A DNA stretch of 64,000 nt from VRUE01 sp963697695 (GCA_963697695.1 OY969094.1:2542001-2606000); one strand, 5' to 3'. Shown: positions 40,279 to 49,443, numbered from the stretch's first letter. Notes: generated by a model from the letters alone, not told the origin. Made by a program: numbers and translations.

Positions 40279-42425
40279 GAACACTCCTCATCGACAACCA
40301 CGACTCCTACACCTACAACGTCTTCCACCTGCTCGCGGGGGTCACCGGCGAGGAGCCGATCGTCGTCGACAACGACGCCGTCTCCTGGCGGGCGCTCTCG
40401 CGCTGGGACTTCGACGCGATCGTCCTCTCGCCGGGGCCGGGTACGCCGCAGCGTTGGCACGACTTCTGCGTCTGCAACGACATCCTCCGCTACAGCGAGA
40501 CGCCGGTGCTCGGCATCTGTCTCGGCCACCAGGGCCTCGGTCACCTGCTCGACGGCAAGGTGAGCAGCGCGCCGGAGGCGATGCACGGTCGTCTCAGCCG
40601 CATCGAGCACCGTGGCGACGGTCTCTTCGAGGGGATTCCTCAGGGCTTCCCGGTCGTTCGCTACCACTCGCTGCAGATCACCGGCATGGGGCCCGACGGC
40701 AACGTCACCGCCTGGGCCGACGACGGAGTGGTGATGGGGATCGAACACCGGCAGCGGCCGATGTGGGGCGTGCAGTTCCACCCGGAGTCGATCGCCACCG
40801 AGCACGGCGCCCGCCTGGTCGAGAACTTCTACGGACTGGCGCGGCGGATGAAAAAGGCGCAATGGAGCGGGGCGAAACGGCGGCCGCGCGAGGTCACCCG
40901 CCGCTCTCACGTCAAACGCGCGGTCGACACGGGGGTCGAGGTGCATGTCCGCTCGCTGCCGGGCGAGCCCTCGACCGAGGGCCTCTTCGAACGCCTCTTC
41001 GCCGCGGCCGACCATGCCTTTTGGCTCGACAGCGCCGATGCGCCGACGCCGCTCGCGCAGCGCTCCTACCTCGGCACCAGCGCCGGGCCCGAGCGCTGCG
41101 TGCTCGAATGCGACGTCGAGGCGGGAACGGTGAGCACCAACCGCGCCGGCGGCAGCACGACCGAACAGGGGTCGATCTTCGACGTCCTCGACCGCGAGCT
41201 GGCCAAGTTCGCGGTCGAGCCGCCCGCGGGGCTACCGCCGGGCCTGCTCGGCGGTTTCGTCGGCTATCTCGGCTACGAGCTGAAGGCCGATTGCGGTGCC
41301 GCGACCAACGTCCATACCTCTGACGTCCCCGACGCGGTGATGATGCTCGCCAACCGGCTGGTGGTCGTCGACCACCTCGAGCACCGCACCCACCTGATCG
41401 CCGTCTGCCGTGAGGACCGCGATGACGCCGAGCGCTGGCTCGACGAGGCAGAAGCGGCGGCGCGGCAGACGCTCGCCGACCCCTCGCCGGTGAGCCCGCT
41501 CCCGGACGGCGAAGGAGCTGCCGAGGTCACCTTCCACTGCGGCCGCGGACGCGAGCAGTACCTCGCCGACATCGCCCGCAGCCAGGCTGAACTTGCCGCA
41601 GGCGAGTCCTACGAGGTCTGTCTCACGGACCAGATCTGGACCGACGCGAGCCCGGAGCCGTTCGATCTCTACCGCCGGCTGCGGCGCGACAACCCGGCAC
41701 CGTTCGCCGCCTACCTGAAGCTGGGTGAGGTGGCGGTGGTCAGCTCCTCGCCCGAGCGCTTCCTCTCGGTCGATCGCGAGCGGCGGGTCGAGGCGCGTCC
41801 GATCAAGGGGACGAGCTCGCGTTCGGATGATCCCGTCGAGGACGCGGCGCTGAAAGCCGAGCTGACCGATGATGAAAAGACCTACGCCGAGCACCTGATG
41901 ATCGTCGACCTGCTGCGCAACGACCTCGGACGGGTCTGCGACGTCGGCAGCGTCGCGGTCCCCGAGCTGATGATCGTCGAGGACTACGCGACGGTGCACC
42001 AGCTGATCTCGACGATCGAGGGCTACCTGGCTCAAGGCCGCACGGCGCCGGAATGCGCCCGCGCCTGCTTCCCCGGCGGCTCGATGACCGGGGCGCCGAA
42101 GGAGCGGACGATGGAGATCATCGACGACATCGAGGACGTGGCGCGGGGTGTCTACTCGGGGGCGATCGGCTACTTCGGGGTCGACGGCGCGATGGATCTG
42201 AGCATCGTCATCCGCACGATCGTGATGCGGCCCGGCAAGACCACGATTGGCGCCGGCGGAGCGATTGTCATGCAGTCAGATCCCGTCGACGAGTTCGACG
42301 AGATCCTGCTCAAGGCAAGGGCGCCGATGGCGGCGATCGCGAAGACGGTTACTGGGAGCAGCTCCTCCGACGCCTGGAGCGTCGACCTGGAGCCCTCGGC
42401 GCGGCCGGCGGAGGCCGTGCCATGA
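40275..42425 (+). CDS. aminodeoxychorismate synthase, fused glutaminase-synthase (PabAB/PapA type)
   Basis: 716 residues from ATG 40275. N-terminal class I glutamine amidotransferase: Cys82 in GICLGHQ, His169 and Glu171 in FHPES. C-terminal chorismate-binding enzyme: RPIKGTSSR, HLMIVDLLRNDLGRVC, PGGSMTGAPKERTM. Lys511 in PIKGT is the residue that marks aminodeoxychorismate synthases; anthranilate synthases have Ala there. It makes 4-amino-4-deoxychorismate from chorismate and glutamine. In antibiotic pathways such fused enzymes feed p-aminophenylalanine. Coupled on both sides by ATGA overlaps. Confidence 0.92.
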   Translation: MRTLLIDNHDSYTYNVFHLLAGVTGEEPIVVDNDAVSWRALSRWDFDAIVLSPGPGTPQRWHDFCVCNDILRYSETPVLGICLGHQGLGHLLDGKVSSAPEAMHGRLSRIEHRGDGLFEGIPQGFPVVRYHSLQITGMGPDGNVTAWADDGVVMGIEHRQRPMWGVQFHPESIATEHGARLVENFYGLARRMKKAQWSGAKRRPREVTRRSHVKRAVDTGVEVHVRSLPGEPSTEGLFERLFAAADHAFWLDSADAPTPLAQRSYLGTSAGPERCVLECDVEAGTVSTNRAGGSTTEQGSIFDVLDRELAKFAVEPPAGLPPGLLGGFVGYLGYELKADCGAATNVHTSDVPDAVMMLANRLVVVDHLEHRTHLIAVCREDRDDAERWLDEAEAAARQTLADPSPVSPLPDGEGAAEVTFHCGRGREQYLADIARSQAELAAGESYEVCLTDQIWTDASPEPFDLYRRLRRDNPAPFAAYLKLGEVAVVSSSPERFLSVDRERRVEARPIKGTSSRSDDPVEDAALKAELTDDEKTYAEHLMIVDLLRNDLGRVCDVGSVAVPELMIVEDYATVHQLISTIEGYLAQGRTAPECARACFPGGSMTGAPKERTMEIIDDIEDVARGVYSGAIGYFGVDGAMDLSIVIRTIVMRPGKTTIGAGGAIVMQSDPVDEFDEILLKARAPMAAIAKTVTGSSSSDAWSVDLEPSARPAEAVP

Positions 42426-42931
42426 GCGAGGGGGCGGCGGCGGAACCGAAGTCGGCCGTCGCCGAGCCGGCGTCCTGGGAGATCAGGATCGCCGGCGCGG
42501 ATGACGTACCGGCAGCGGCAGCCGCGGTGGGGGAGCTGCTGGTCGAGCTTGGGGGGGAGAGCCCCAGCTCTGCCGAGCTGCAGGAGGCGACGCGGGCGCT
42601 CGTGGAGGACCCTGATCGGGGAGCGCTGCTCCTCGCCGTCGCCGAGGGGAAGATCGTCGGCCTGCTGGCGGCGAGCTGGCAGCACGCGATCCACGTGCCG
42701 GGGCGCTACGGGACGATCCAGGATCTCTGGGTCGACCGGAAGTGGCGCAGCCGGGCGATCGGCCGCGACCTGGTCGAGGCCCTTGCCGAGCTGGCGCTGA
42801 AAGAAGGGGTGGGGCGGCTCGAGGTCGGCCTGCCGAAAGAGAGCTTCGCCGCGATTCGCGCCACCGAGTCCTTTTATCTCGGCAACGGCTTCGTGCCGCT
42901 CGGACCACGGATGCGGCGGCTGCTCGAATGA
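42422..42931 (+). CDS. GNAT-family N-acetyltransferase
   Basis: 169 residues from ATG 42422. Acetyl-CoA site region IQDLWVDRKWRSRAIGRDLVEAL (motif A, R-x2-x-I-G/R-x-L) and the C-terminal FYLGNGFVPLGPRMRRLLE are clear GNAT features. It would acetylate an amine. Next to a deacetylase in the same operon, a protect/deprotect role on the amino group of an intermediate is plausible; self-resistance is the alternative. Overlaps both neighbours by 4 bp. Confidence 0.85.
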   Translation: MSEGAAAEPKSAVAEPASWEIRIAGADDVPAAAAAVGELLVELGGESPSSAELQEATRALVEDPDRGALLLAVAEGKIVGLLAASWQHAIHVPGRYGTIQDLWVDRKWRSRAIGRDLVEALAELALKEGVGRLEVGLPKESFAAIRATESFYLGNGFVPLGPRMRRLLE

Positions 42932-43986
42932 GCCCACTGCGCGCCAGCGCTTCGGATATTTACCCCCCTCCAGTGGGGTCAATGTCGGATGCGCGTTCCG
43001 AGCTGTTGATGATCGAGCAGCGCCCAGGAAACGGTGGGGGTGACGAGGCGCATTGGATCCTCGAAAGCGGGCGCATCCTCCCTGGCGTTGACGATGGCCG
43101 TCGCCTTGCCGCGGTGCGGAGCGGGCTGTTGCGACACGGCGACGTGAGGACGGAAACTGCCGATGCCGACAGCGAAGACGTCGAGCAGACGCTCAGCGTC
43201 TTGCACGAGCCCGATTACCTGGAGGCGCTGGGAGAGGCATCCGAGGAGCCGACGGTAATGCCGGGCTTCACCCCGCCTGGGTTGCCGCCCGACATCCCGG
43301 TTACCGCTGGTCTCGTCGCGGCGGCTCGCGAGGGCGTGAGAGCAGCGGTGACCGCGGCCGAGCGCCTCGCCGATGGTGCTCGGTTCACCTACGCGCTCTG
43401 CCGTCCGCCCGGCCATCATGCCGGGCCCAAATGGCTCGCCGGCTACTGCTACCTCAACACCGCGGCAGCGGCAGTGCAGACGCTGCGCGACCGGGGAATC
43501 AAGCCGGTCGGCATCCTCGATATCGACCTGCACTATCCGAACGGCACCGCGGCGATCGTCGAGCCGATGTCCGATGCCAGCCTGCACTCGCTGCACGCCT
43601 GGCCGGTGACCAACGTCGCCGACCAAACCGTCAGCCCGCGCAGCGAGCGCGAACGGGTAGTCGAGTTCGCCGATCCGCCGAGTGAGGAGGCGTATCTCGG
43701 TGAGCTGGCGGCCTCGATCGAGATGCTCGCCGAGAGCTCGGCCGCGCTCGTCGTCTCGCTCGGCTACGACATCGTCGCCGGCGATCCCCACGGCTCCTGG
43801 CAGTTCTCGCCGCAGATCTTCACCCGCATCGGGGCGATGCTCGCGGCGGCGGAGCTGCCCGTCTGCGTGATCCAGGAGGGCGGCTACGCGCTCGAGACCC
43901 TCGCCGAGTGCAGCAACGCTTTCGTTACCGGCCTGCTCGCGGGAGATGGCGCTTTTCATCCGCTATCCGGACAAAAGGTGCCATGA
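42928..43986 (+). CDS. HDAC-family (acetylpolyamine amidohydrolase-like) deacetylase
   Basis: 352 residues from ATG 42928. RPPGHH at 159-164 and the zinc motif DIDLHYPNGT (Asp200, His202) match the arginase/deacetylase superfamily; LGYDIVAGDP supplies the late ligand region. In classical HDACs the motif reads DxDxHHGNG; the second His is Tyr and a Pro is present here, so the substrate may differ. Likely removes an acetyl group from an amine, possibly the one added by the adjacent GNAT. Confidence 0.85.
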   Translation: MSPLRASASDIYPPPVGSMSDARSELLMIEQRPGNGGGDEAHWILESGRILPGVDDGRRLAAVRSGLLRHGDVRTETADADSEDVEQTLSVLHEPDYLEALGEASEEPTVMPGFTPPGLPPDIPVTAGLVAAAREGVRAAVTAAERLADGARFTYALCRPPGHHAGPKWLAGYCYLNTAAAAVQTLRDRGIKPVGILDIDLHYPNGTAAIVEPMSDASLHSLHAWPVTNVADQTVSPRSERERVVEFADPPSEEAYLGELAASIEMLAESSAALVVSLGYDIVAGDPHGSWQFSPQIFTRIGAMLAAAELPVCVIQEGGYALETLAECSNAFVTGLLAGDGAFHPLSGQKVP

Positions 43987-44285
43987 GCGGCCTGGAGCCT
44001 TTCCGCGCCCGGCTCGACCGGCTCGACGACGAGATCGCCCGCCTCTTCGGCGAGCGCTTCGAGATCTGCCGCGAAGTCGCCCGCTACAAGAGCGAGCACG
44101 AGATCCCGATGATGCAACCGGACCGGGTTGCCGAGGTGAGGGCGCGCTACCTCGCCCGCGGCGCCGAGTCCGACCTGCCCGCCGACTTCACCGCCGAGCT
44201 CTTCGAGCTGCTGATCGGAGCCACCTGCAAGGCCGAGGACGAACTGATGGAGGCCGCGGCGGCGCGAGAGGGGAGCGAGGCATGA
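43983..44285 (+). CDS. AroQ-type chorismate mutase-like protein (PapB-like)
   Basis: 100 residues, one AroQ-class helical domain: FRARLDRLDDEIARLFGERFEICREVARYK and LFELLIGATCKAEDELM. The Arg and Lys of the active site are partly retained, but the second Arg of the ERR element is Phe and the RE pair reads RV. Stand-alone proteins of this kind next to aminodeoxychorismate synthase (PapB of chloramphenicol and pristinamycin pathways) rearrange 4-amino-4-deoxychorismate to 4-amino-4-deoxyprephenate. That role is inferred here from context and the changed residues. Confidence 0.8.
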   Translation: MSGLEPFRARLDRLDDEIARLFGERFEICREVARYKSEHEIPMMQPDRVAEVRARYLARGAESDLPADFTAELFELLIGATCKAEDELMEAAAAREGSEA

Positions 44286-45646
44286 CGACCGCAAATGGGA
44301 GCGCTCCGGTCGCCCGGCCGGGTTTGCCGCCGGGGCCGCGGATGCCACGCGCGCTGCAGGCGATCGGCTGGGCCAAGCGGCCGATGCCCTTCATGAAGCG
44401 CTGCCGGGAGCGCTACGGCGACATCTTCACCCTGCGCATCCTCCACTTCGGCACCTGGGTGCTGCTCAGCGATCCCGACGACGTGAAGAAGGTCTTCACA
44501 GCGGGCTCTGCCGTCGGCGTCGACGTCGCCAACCCGATGCTCGAACCGGTGCTCGGCCCGCGCTCGGTGATGCTGCTCGAAGAGCCCGACCACATGCAGC
44601 GCCGCAAACTGATGCTGCCCCCGTTCCACGGCAAGGGCATCCAGAGCGATGCCGAGACGATCGCCGAGATCGCGCGGGAGGAGGTGAGGGGCTGGCCGGT
44701 GGGCGAGCCCTTTGCGCTCTGGCCGCGAATGCAGGCGATCACGCAGGAGGTAGTGATGCGGGCGGTCTTCGGGCCCGACCAGGGCGGGCGGCTCGACCCC
44801 CTGCGCGAGCTGCTGCACAGGCTGACCGACTCGATGAACGACCCCGACCTGATCCGGATGCTGTTTGCCCTCGGTCCGAGATGGGTCGCGCGCAGCTCCC
44901 AGTTTCGCGGTGCGATGGCGCCGGTCGAGGCGGCGGTGATGGAAGAGGTGCAGCGCCGGCGCCGGGAAGGGGAGAACGGCCGCCAGGACGTGGTCTCAAT
45001 GCTGGTCCAGGCCCGCTACGAGGACGGCTCGCCGATGAGCGAGAAAGACCTGCGCGACGAACTGCTGACGCTGCTCACCGACGGCCCCACCTCGACCTCC
45101 CTGGCCTGGGCCTTCGAGCGCCTGATGCGCCACCCGGAGAAGCTGGAGCGCCTGCGCGAGGAGGTGCTCGCCGGCGAGGAGAGCGTCTACATGGACGCGG
45201 TGATCAAGGAGACGCTGCGGCTCTGCCCGCCGGTCTCGGTTGTGGTGAGGCGGCTGCTCGAGCCGATGGAGCTGGGCGGCTACCTGCTGCCGGCCGGCAG
45301 CACGGTCGCCCCCTGCGTCTACCTGATGCACCGCCGCGAGGACGTCTACCCGCAGCCGCGCAGATTCATCCCCGAGCGCTTCCTCGAGCAGCCACCTGGC
45401 ACCTACACCTGGATCCCCTTCGGAGGCGGCACGCGCCGCTGCCTCGCGGCCAGCTATGCGGAACTGGAGATGAAGCGGGTCCTGCGCACGGTGCTCAGCG
45501 AGGTCGACCTGCACCCGGTCTCCTCCCGCTCGGAGCGGGCGCGCAAGAGCGCGATCTCGTTCAGCCCCGACCAGCAGGGCCTCGTCGTCGCCGAACCTCG
45601 AACGCCGGCAGCGGAGCGATGGCAGCAGAGTCCGATCTACTCGTAG
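44282..45646 (+). CDS. cytochrome P450
   Basis: 454 residues from ATG 44282. ExxR helix KETLRL, heme ligand Cys387 in FGGGTRRCLA (usual final Gly is Ala) and an I-helix reading TDGPTSTS in place of the usual A-G-x-D/E-T-T. No membrane anchor is seen, so it is a soluble bacterial P450 that needs separate redox partners. Probably hydroxylates the aromatic intermediate made by the operon. Overlaps the next gene by 28 bp. Confidence 0.9.
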   Translation: MTTANGSAPVARPGLPPGPRMPRALQAIGWAKRPMPFMKRCRERYGDIFTLRILHFGTWVLLSDPDDVKKVFTAGSAVGVDVANPMLEPVLGPRSVMLLEEPDHMQRRKLMLPPFHGKGIQSDAETIAEIAREEVRGWPVGEPFALWPRMQAITQEVVMRAVFGPDQGGRLDPLRELLHRLTDSMNDPDLIRMLFALGPRWVARSSQFRGAMAPVEAAVMEEVQRRRREGENGRQDVVSMLVQARYEDGSPMSEKDLRDELLTLLTDGPTSTSLAWAFERLMRHPEKLERLREEVLAGEESVYMDAVIKETLRLCPPVSVVVRRLLEPMELGGYLLPAGSTVAPCVYLMHRREDVYPQPRRFIPERFLEQPPGTYTWIPFGGGTRRCLAASYAELEMKRVLRTVLSEVDLHPVSSRSERARKSAISFSPDQQGLVVAEPRTPAAERWQQSPIYS

Positions 45647-46959
45647 TCGGGGCCGGGGCGAAGGCCACCGGCATCGCGGCCAAGGTCCACGCGATCAACA
45701 GCCTCGGGCTGCGCTCGCTCTCGCTGAAGATCGTCGAGGGGGTCGAGCCCGCGGCCTCCTGGCTCGGGCGCAACGGGATGACCTCGGGCGAGGAGCCGCT
45801 CGCCGTCACCCCGATCAAGGACATCGGCTTCCCGTACCAGAGCTTCCGCGAGTTCGGCGAGGCGGGGGAAGCGATCGACGCCGCCATCGCGCAGTTCACC
45901 TGGCAGCAGTACCTGATCAGCAATCGGCGCTATGCGCGCTGGATCGACGCCGGCTCGCCCCAGGTCCGGCACCGCAACTACGGCGAATACCTGACCTGGG
46001 TGCAGTCGCGGGCGACGGAGGGGGTCAGTCATCTGCACGGCCGGGTGACGAAAATCCGGCTCGATCAGGGAGGGGAGAGGTGGCTGGTCGAGGTCGAGGA
46101 GGCAGAGGGGGCCTCGACTCACTCGTGCGGTGCCCTCATCCTCACCGGGCCCGGCATCCACCGCGCCTTTCCGCACGAGCCCAGCGTGGCGCCGCGGGTC
46201 TTCCACTGCGACAGCAGGCGCGACGAGTTCGCCCAGCTGCCCGAGGAGGAGAGCTGCGACGTGGCGATCGTCGGCGGCGGCGAGAGCGCGCTCAGCTGCG
46301 CGATGTTCCTGCGCAGCTTCCGGCCCAGGTCGCACCTCACCATCTACACGCCGATGCTGCCGATGAGCCGGGGCGAGAGCTTCCTCGAGAACCGCGTCTT
46401 CTCCGATCCCGACGAGGTCGAATGGGGCGCTCTCGACCTGCAGACGCGGCGGGACTTCGTCAAGCACAGCGACCGCGGCGTCTTCGACCCGCCGAGCCTG
46501 GCGGCGATCGCCTACGACGACCGCTGTCGCTTCCGCACCGGGCGGGTGACCGACGTCGGTGCGGGCGACAGTGAGAGAGTGCGGGTCGAGTACGACTCGC
46601 CGGAAGGGGTCACCGGCCAGGAGCACGACTACGTGGTCAACTGCACCGGCTTTGACCTGCTGGCCCAGCTGCGCACGCTCTTCCCGGCGGACGTGCGGGA
46701 GGAGATCGAGCGCAGGGTGGGGGGCCTGTGGGACCAGCGGGCGGGGACGGAGGTCCCGATCGGCCGTTACCTCGAGCTAGAAGGCATGACCCCGCGGCTG
46801 CAGATCCCCGGCTTGGCCGGCCTCAGGCAGGGGCCTGGGTTCGCCAACCTGGGCAGTCTCGGCTTGCTCTCGAATCGGGTGCTACAGCCCTTCCTACTCG
46901 AGGGCGAGTCGGCGGGGGAGCAACAGCTGCGCTCCAGTGGAGCGCAATCTATTAGTTGA
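45619..46959 (+). CDS. MbtG/SidA-like N-hydroxylating FAD monooxygenase
   Basis: 446 residues from ATG 45619. FAD motif VVGAGAKATGIA at 9-20, the segment KDIGFPYQSF, WQQYLISNRRYARWID and YLTWVQ strongly recall the mycobactin lysine N-hydroxylase MbtG. NADPH motif VGGGESA is at 218-224 and CTGFD near the end. Enzymes of this family hydroxylate a side-chain amine. In this operon the target could be the aromatic amine or another amino group of the predicted amino acid. Last gene of the coupled run. Confidence 0.87.
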   Translation: MAAESDLLVVGAGAKATGIAAKVHAINSLGLRSLSLKIVEGVEPAASWLGRNGMTSGEEPLAVTPIKDIGFPYQSFREFGEAGEAIDAAIAQFTWQQYLISNRRYARWIDAGSPQVRHRNYGEYLTWVQSRATEGVSHLHGRVTKIRLDQGGERWLVEVEEAEGASTHSCGALILTGPGIHRAFPHEPSVAPRVFHCDSRRDEFAQLPEEESCDVAIVGGGESALSCAMFLRSFRPRSHLTIYTPMLPMSRGESFLENRVFSDPDEVEWGALDLQTRRDFVKHSDRGVFDPPSLAAIAYDDRCRFRTGRVTDVGAGDSERVRVEYDSPEGVTGQEHDYVVNCTGFDLLAQLRTLFPADVREEIERRVGGLWDQRAGTEVPIGRYLELEGMTPRLQIPGLAGLRQGPGFANLGSLGLLSNRVLQPFLLEGESAGEQQLRSSGAQSIS

Positions 46960-46984
46960 CAAAATTAAAGCTATCGGATAGGTT
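46956..46984 (+). promoter_or_regulatory. sigma-70 type promoter for the PQQ-like lipoprotein gene
   Basis: TTGACA (46956-46961), 17 bp, TAGGTT (46979-46984). The -35 overlaps the stop codon of the N-hydroxylase gene, so the lipoprotein is a separate unit. Confidence 0.7.
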
Positions 46985-47029
46985 CGCGCCAACTTGGAGG
47001 CTGACGATCTTGGCGGGGGAACAGACAGC

Positions 47030-48553
47030 GTGAGGAGGGTTCCGAAAGCTGCGTGGATTGCCGTCCTGCTGGCTGGGTCACTCGCTCTCTTGGCGCTGTC
47101 AGGCTGCGGGTCTTCCTCTGGGGATGACACCGATTTCACCGGTTCCGGTCACCCCAACGTCGATACCGCCAACACCCGTTATGTCAGCGGCCCGATCAGC
47201 ACCAAATCGGTTTCGACCCTGAAAGAGGCCTGGCGTCACCCGATCACCGGCAGGAGCACCTTCGGCAGCTATGCCTCGGCTCCGATCGTTGCCAACGGCG
47301 TCATCTACTCGCAGGACCTGGCCTCCAACGTCGAGGCGCTGGACCTGGAGTCGGGCGAGGTCCTCTGGACCAAGTCCTACGAATCCCCGAGCCACGGCCC
47401 GAACGGGCTCGTCGTCGCGGACGGCCTGGTGTTCGGTGCGACCGCGACAGGCGCCTTCGCCCTCGACCAGGAGACGGGGGAGGAGGTCTGGGAGGTCACG
47501 CTCGCCCGCAACCCCTCCGAGGGGGTCGACATGGCGCCGGGCTACCAGGACGGCCTCGTCTACGTCTCCACCGTTCCGGTCAACGCGACCTCCTTCTATG
47601 AAGGGAACGGCGTCGGCATCCTCTGGGCACTGGACGGGAAAACCGGAAAAAGAGTGTGGAAATTCAACACCGTTCCGAAAAGCCTCTGGGGCAACACCAA
47701 AGTCAACTCCGGCGGCGGCCTCTGGTATCCGCCCGCTTTCGACGACGAAGGGTCGATGTACGTTGGGACCGGCAATCCGGGGCCGATTCCCGGGACGAAA
47801 AAATATCCATGGGGATCGAGCAGGGCCGATGCAAATCTCTACACCGACTCGCTGATCAAGCTAGACGCGAAAACAGGCGAGATGCAGTGGTACTACCAGC
47901 AGACGCCGCACGATGTCAACGACTGGGATTTCCAGAACCCGCCGATTCTCGCCAAAGCCCCAGGGAAACCGCCGCTGGTGATCGGCTCCGGCAAGTCCGG
48001 CTTCGTCGTGGCGCTGAACCGCAACAACAGCAGGGTGGTATGGAAGCGCTCCGTCGGCATCCACAACGGCAACGACAAAATCGGCCTCGAAACGATGAAG
48101 GGCGAATTCCCCGATACCCCGATAACCATCTATCCCGGCTCGCTGGGAGGGGTGATCGCGCCGATGGCGACCGACGGCAAGACGCTCTTCGTGCCAGTGG
48201 TGAACAGCCCCCTGGTGATCAATGGGCAGGAAGAAAAGGAAGAACCGGGTCCTTCGACCGGAGAACTGGTCGCGCTCGACGTGGCGACCGGAGCGGTCAA
48301 GTGGAAACACAAATTCTCCCTGCCGGCGTTCGGCTTCACGACCGCGGTCAACGATCTCGTCTTCGCCACCACCTCCGACGGAACCGTCAGCGCTTTCGAC
48401 ACGAAAACCGGGCGCATAGTCTGGCAGGAGGTGCTGCCGGCAGGCACCAACTCGGGTGTAGCGGTCAGCGGCGACACAGTGGTTGCACCAGCCGGCCTGG
48501 CCGCAGCGGCGAACCAGACACCGCAGATAGTCGCTTACCGCCTCGGCGGCTAG
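47030..48553 (+). CDS. PQQ-like beta-propeller lipoprotein
   Basis: 507 residues from GTG 47030, with GGCGGGGGA upstream; a TTG at 46994 is also open. Lipobox LSGC, then repeated propeller blades with the PQQ_2/quinoprotein pattern (ALDLESGEVLWTKSY, ALDQETGEEVWEVTL, ALDGKTGKRVWKF, KLDAKTGEMQWYY, AFDTKTGRIVWQE). It resembles the PQQ-dependent alcohol dehydrogenase fold, including DVNDWDFQNPPIL, though I cannot confirm the cofactor residues. Outer-face protein; may oxidise an alcohol or act as a scaffold. Confidence 0.8.
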   Translation: MRRVPKAAWIAVLLAGSLALLALSGCGSSSGDDTDFTGSGHPNVDTANTRYVSGPISTKSVSTLKEAWRHPITGRSTFGSYASAPIVANGVIYSQDLASNVEALDLESGEVLWTKSYESPSHGPNGLVVADGLVFGATATGAFALDQETGEEVWEVTLARNPSEGVDMAPGYQDGLVYVSTVPVNATSFYEGNGVGILWALDGKTGKRVWKFNTVPKSLWGNTKVNSGGGLWYPPAFDDEGSMYVGTGNPGPIPGTKKYPWGSSRADANLYTDSLIKLDAKTGEMQWYYQQTPHDVNDWDFQNPPILAKAPGKPPLVIGSGKSGFVVALNRNNSRVVWKRSVGIHNGNDKIGLETMKGEFPDTPITIYPGSLGGVIAPMATDGKTLFVPVVNSPLVINGQEEKEEPGPSTGELVALDVATGAVKWKHKFSLPAFGFTTAVNDLVFATTSDGTVSAFDTKTGRIVWQEVLPAGTNSGVAVSGDTVVAPAGLAAAANQTPQIVAYRLGG

Positions 48554-48565
48554 CCATAGAGCAAA

Positions 48566-49443
48566 ATGGGGCCGTGCTGCTCTGGGCCGCAGAGCGTCCC
48601 GAGCGGGACGCACGCGCTCACCGTTCCCGACGGAGTCGAGGTCGCCTCGATCCCGCGTCCGGTCAAGGACCACCCCGATGTAGACCGGGTCGAGGCCCTC
48701 GTCCCGCCCTACGGGAGTCGCAGCGTGCGAGGCGCTGCCGGCGATGTCCTCGCTGCGCCTGATCCAAACGCTCGAGTCAGGGGTCGACTGGCTCCTACCC
48801 CACGTGCCGGCCGTGCGTGACCGTCGTAACTCTCGCGGCGCCCACGACGCGGCCGTGGCCGAGTGGGTCCGCGGAGTCGCCCTGGCGATGCAGCGACGGC
48901 TCCCCGACCATTTGCGCGCTCAACGTGAAGCGAAATGGAGAGACGTGGTCAGGGAAAGCGAGTGGCAACTCCCAGGCGCGGGCGACCTCGAAGGGGCCAC
49001 CGTCCTCGTAGTTGGCTATGGGTCGATTAGCGCCACGCTGGAGCAGCGGCTCCAGTCTTTCGGAGTTGAAATTCTCCGCGTCGCCCGCACCGAGCGGGAG
49101 GGCGTCGCGCCAATAACGAGGTTTCCGAGCTGGTTCCGCAGGCCGACATCGTGGTCCTACTGCTCCCTCTGGCCAAGGGGACCGAAGGTCTGTTTGACGC
49201 TCGCCTACTGAACGTATGAGACCGGGTGCGTTACTAATCAACGCTGGACGAGGTCGCGTCGTCGACCAGGACGTCCTGCTCGAGGCCCTTACTGGAGGGC
49301 GCCTACGCGCCGCACTCGACGTAACCGACCCCGAGCCCTTGCCTCCCAACCACCCTCTCTGGTCGGCACTAAACCTCCTACTCACACCACACATGGCCAG
49401 TGACACCCCGCCGCTACCGCCGCTCCTGGCAGTTAGTCGGTGA
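48566..49443 (+). pseudogene. decayed D-2-hydroxyacid dehydrogenase
   Basis: Pieces of a 2-hydroxyacid dehydrogenase lie in three frames: an N-terminal part from 48566, the Rossmann part (LEGATVLVVGYGSISATLEQRLQSFG) in the frame opening near 48744, and the C-terminal catalytic part from 49216 (RPGALLINAGRGRVVDQDVLLEAL, then NHPLWSALNLLLTPH). At least two frameshifts separate them. One in-frame TTA falls at the canonical Leu of GALLINAGRG. No intact copy is seen in the window. Confidence 0.8.

Noticed and set aside
40275..42425. Anthranilate synthase (TrpEG fusion)
   Set aside because: The PIKGT motif has Lys where anthranilate synthases have Ala, which points to aminodeoxychorismate synthase.
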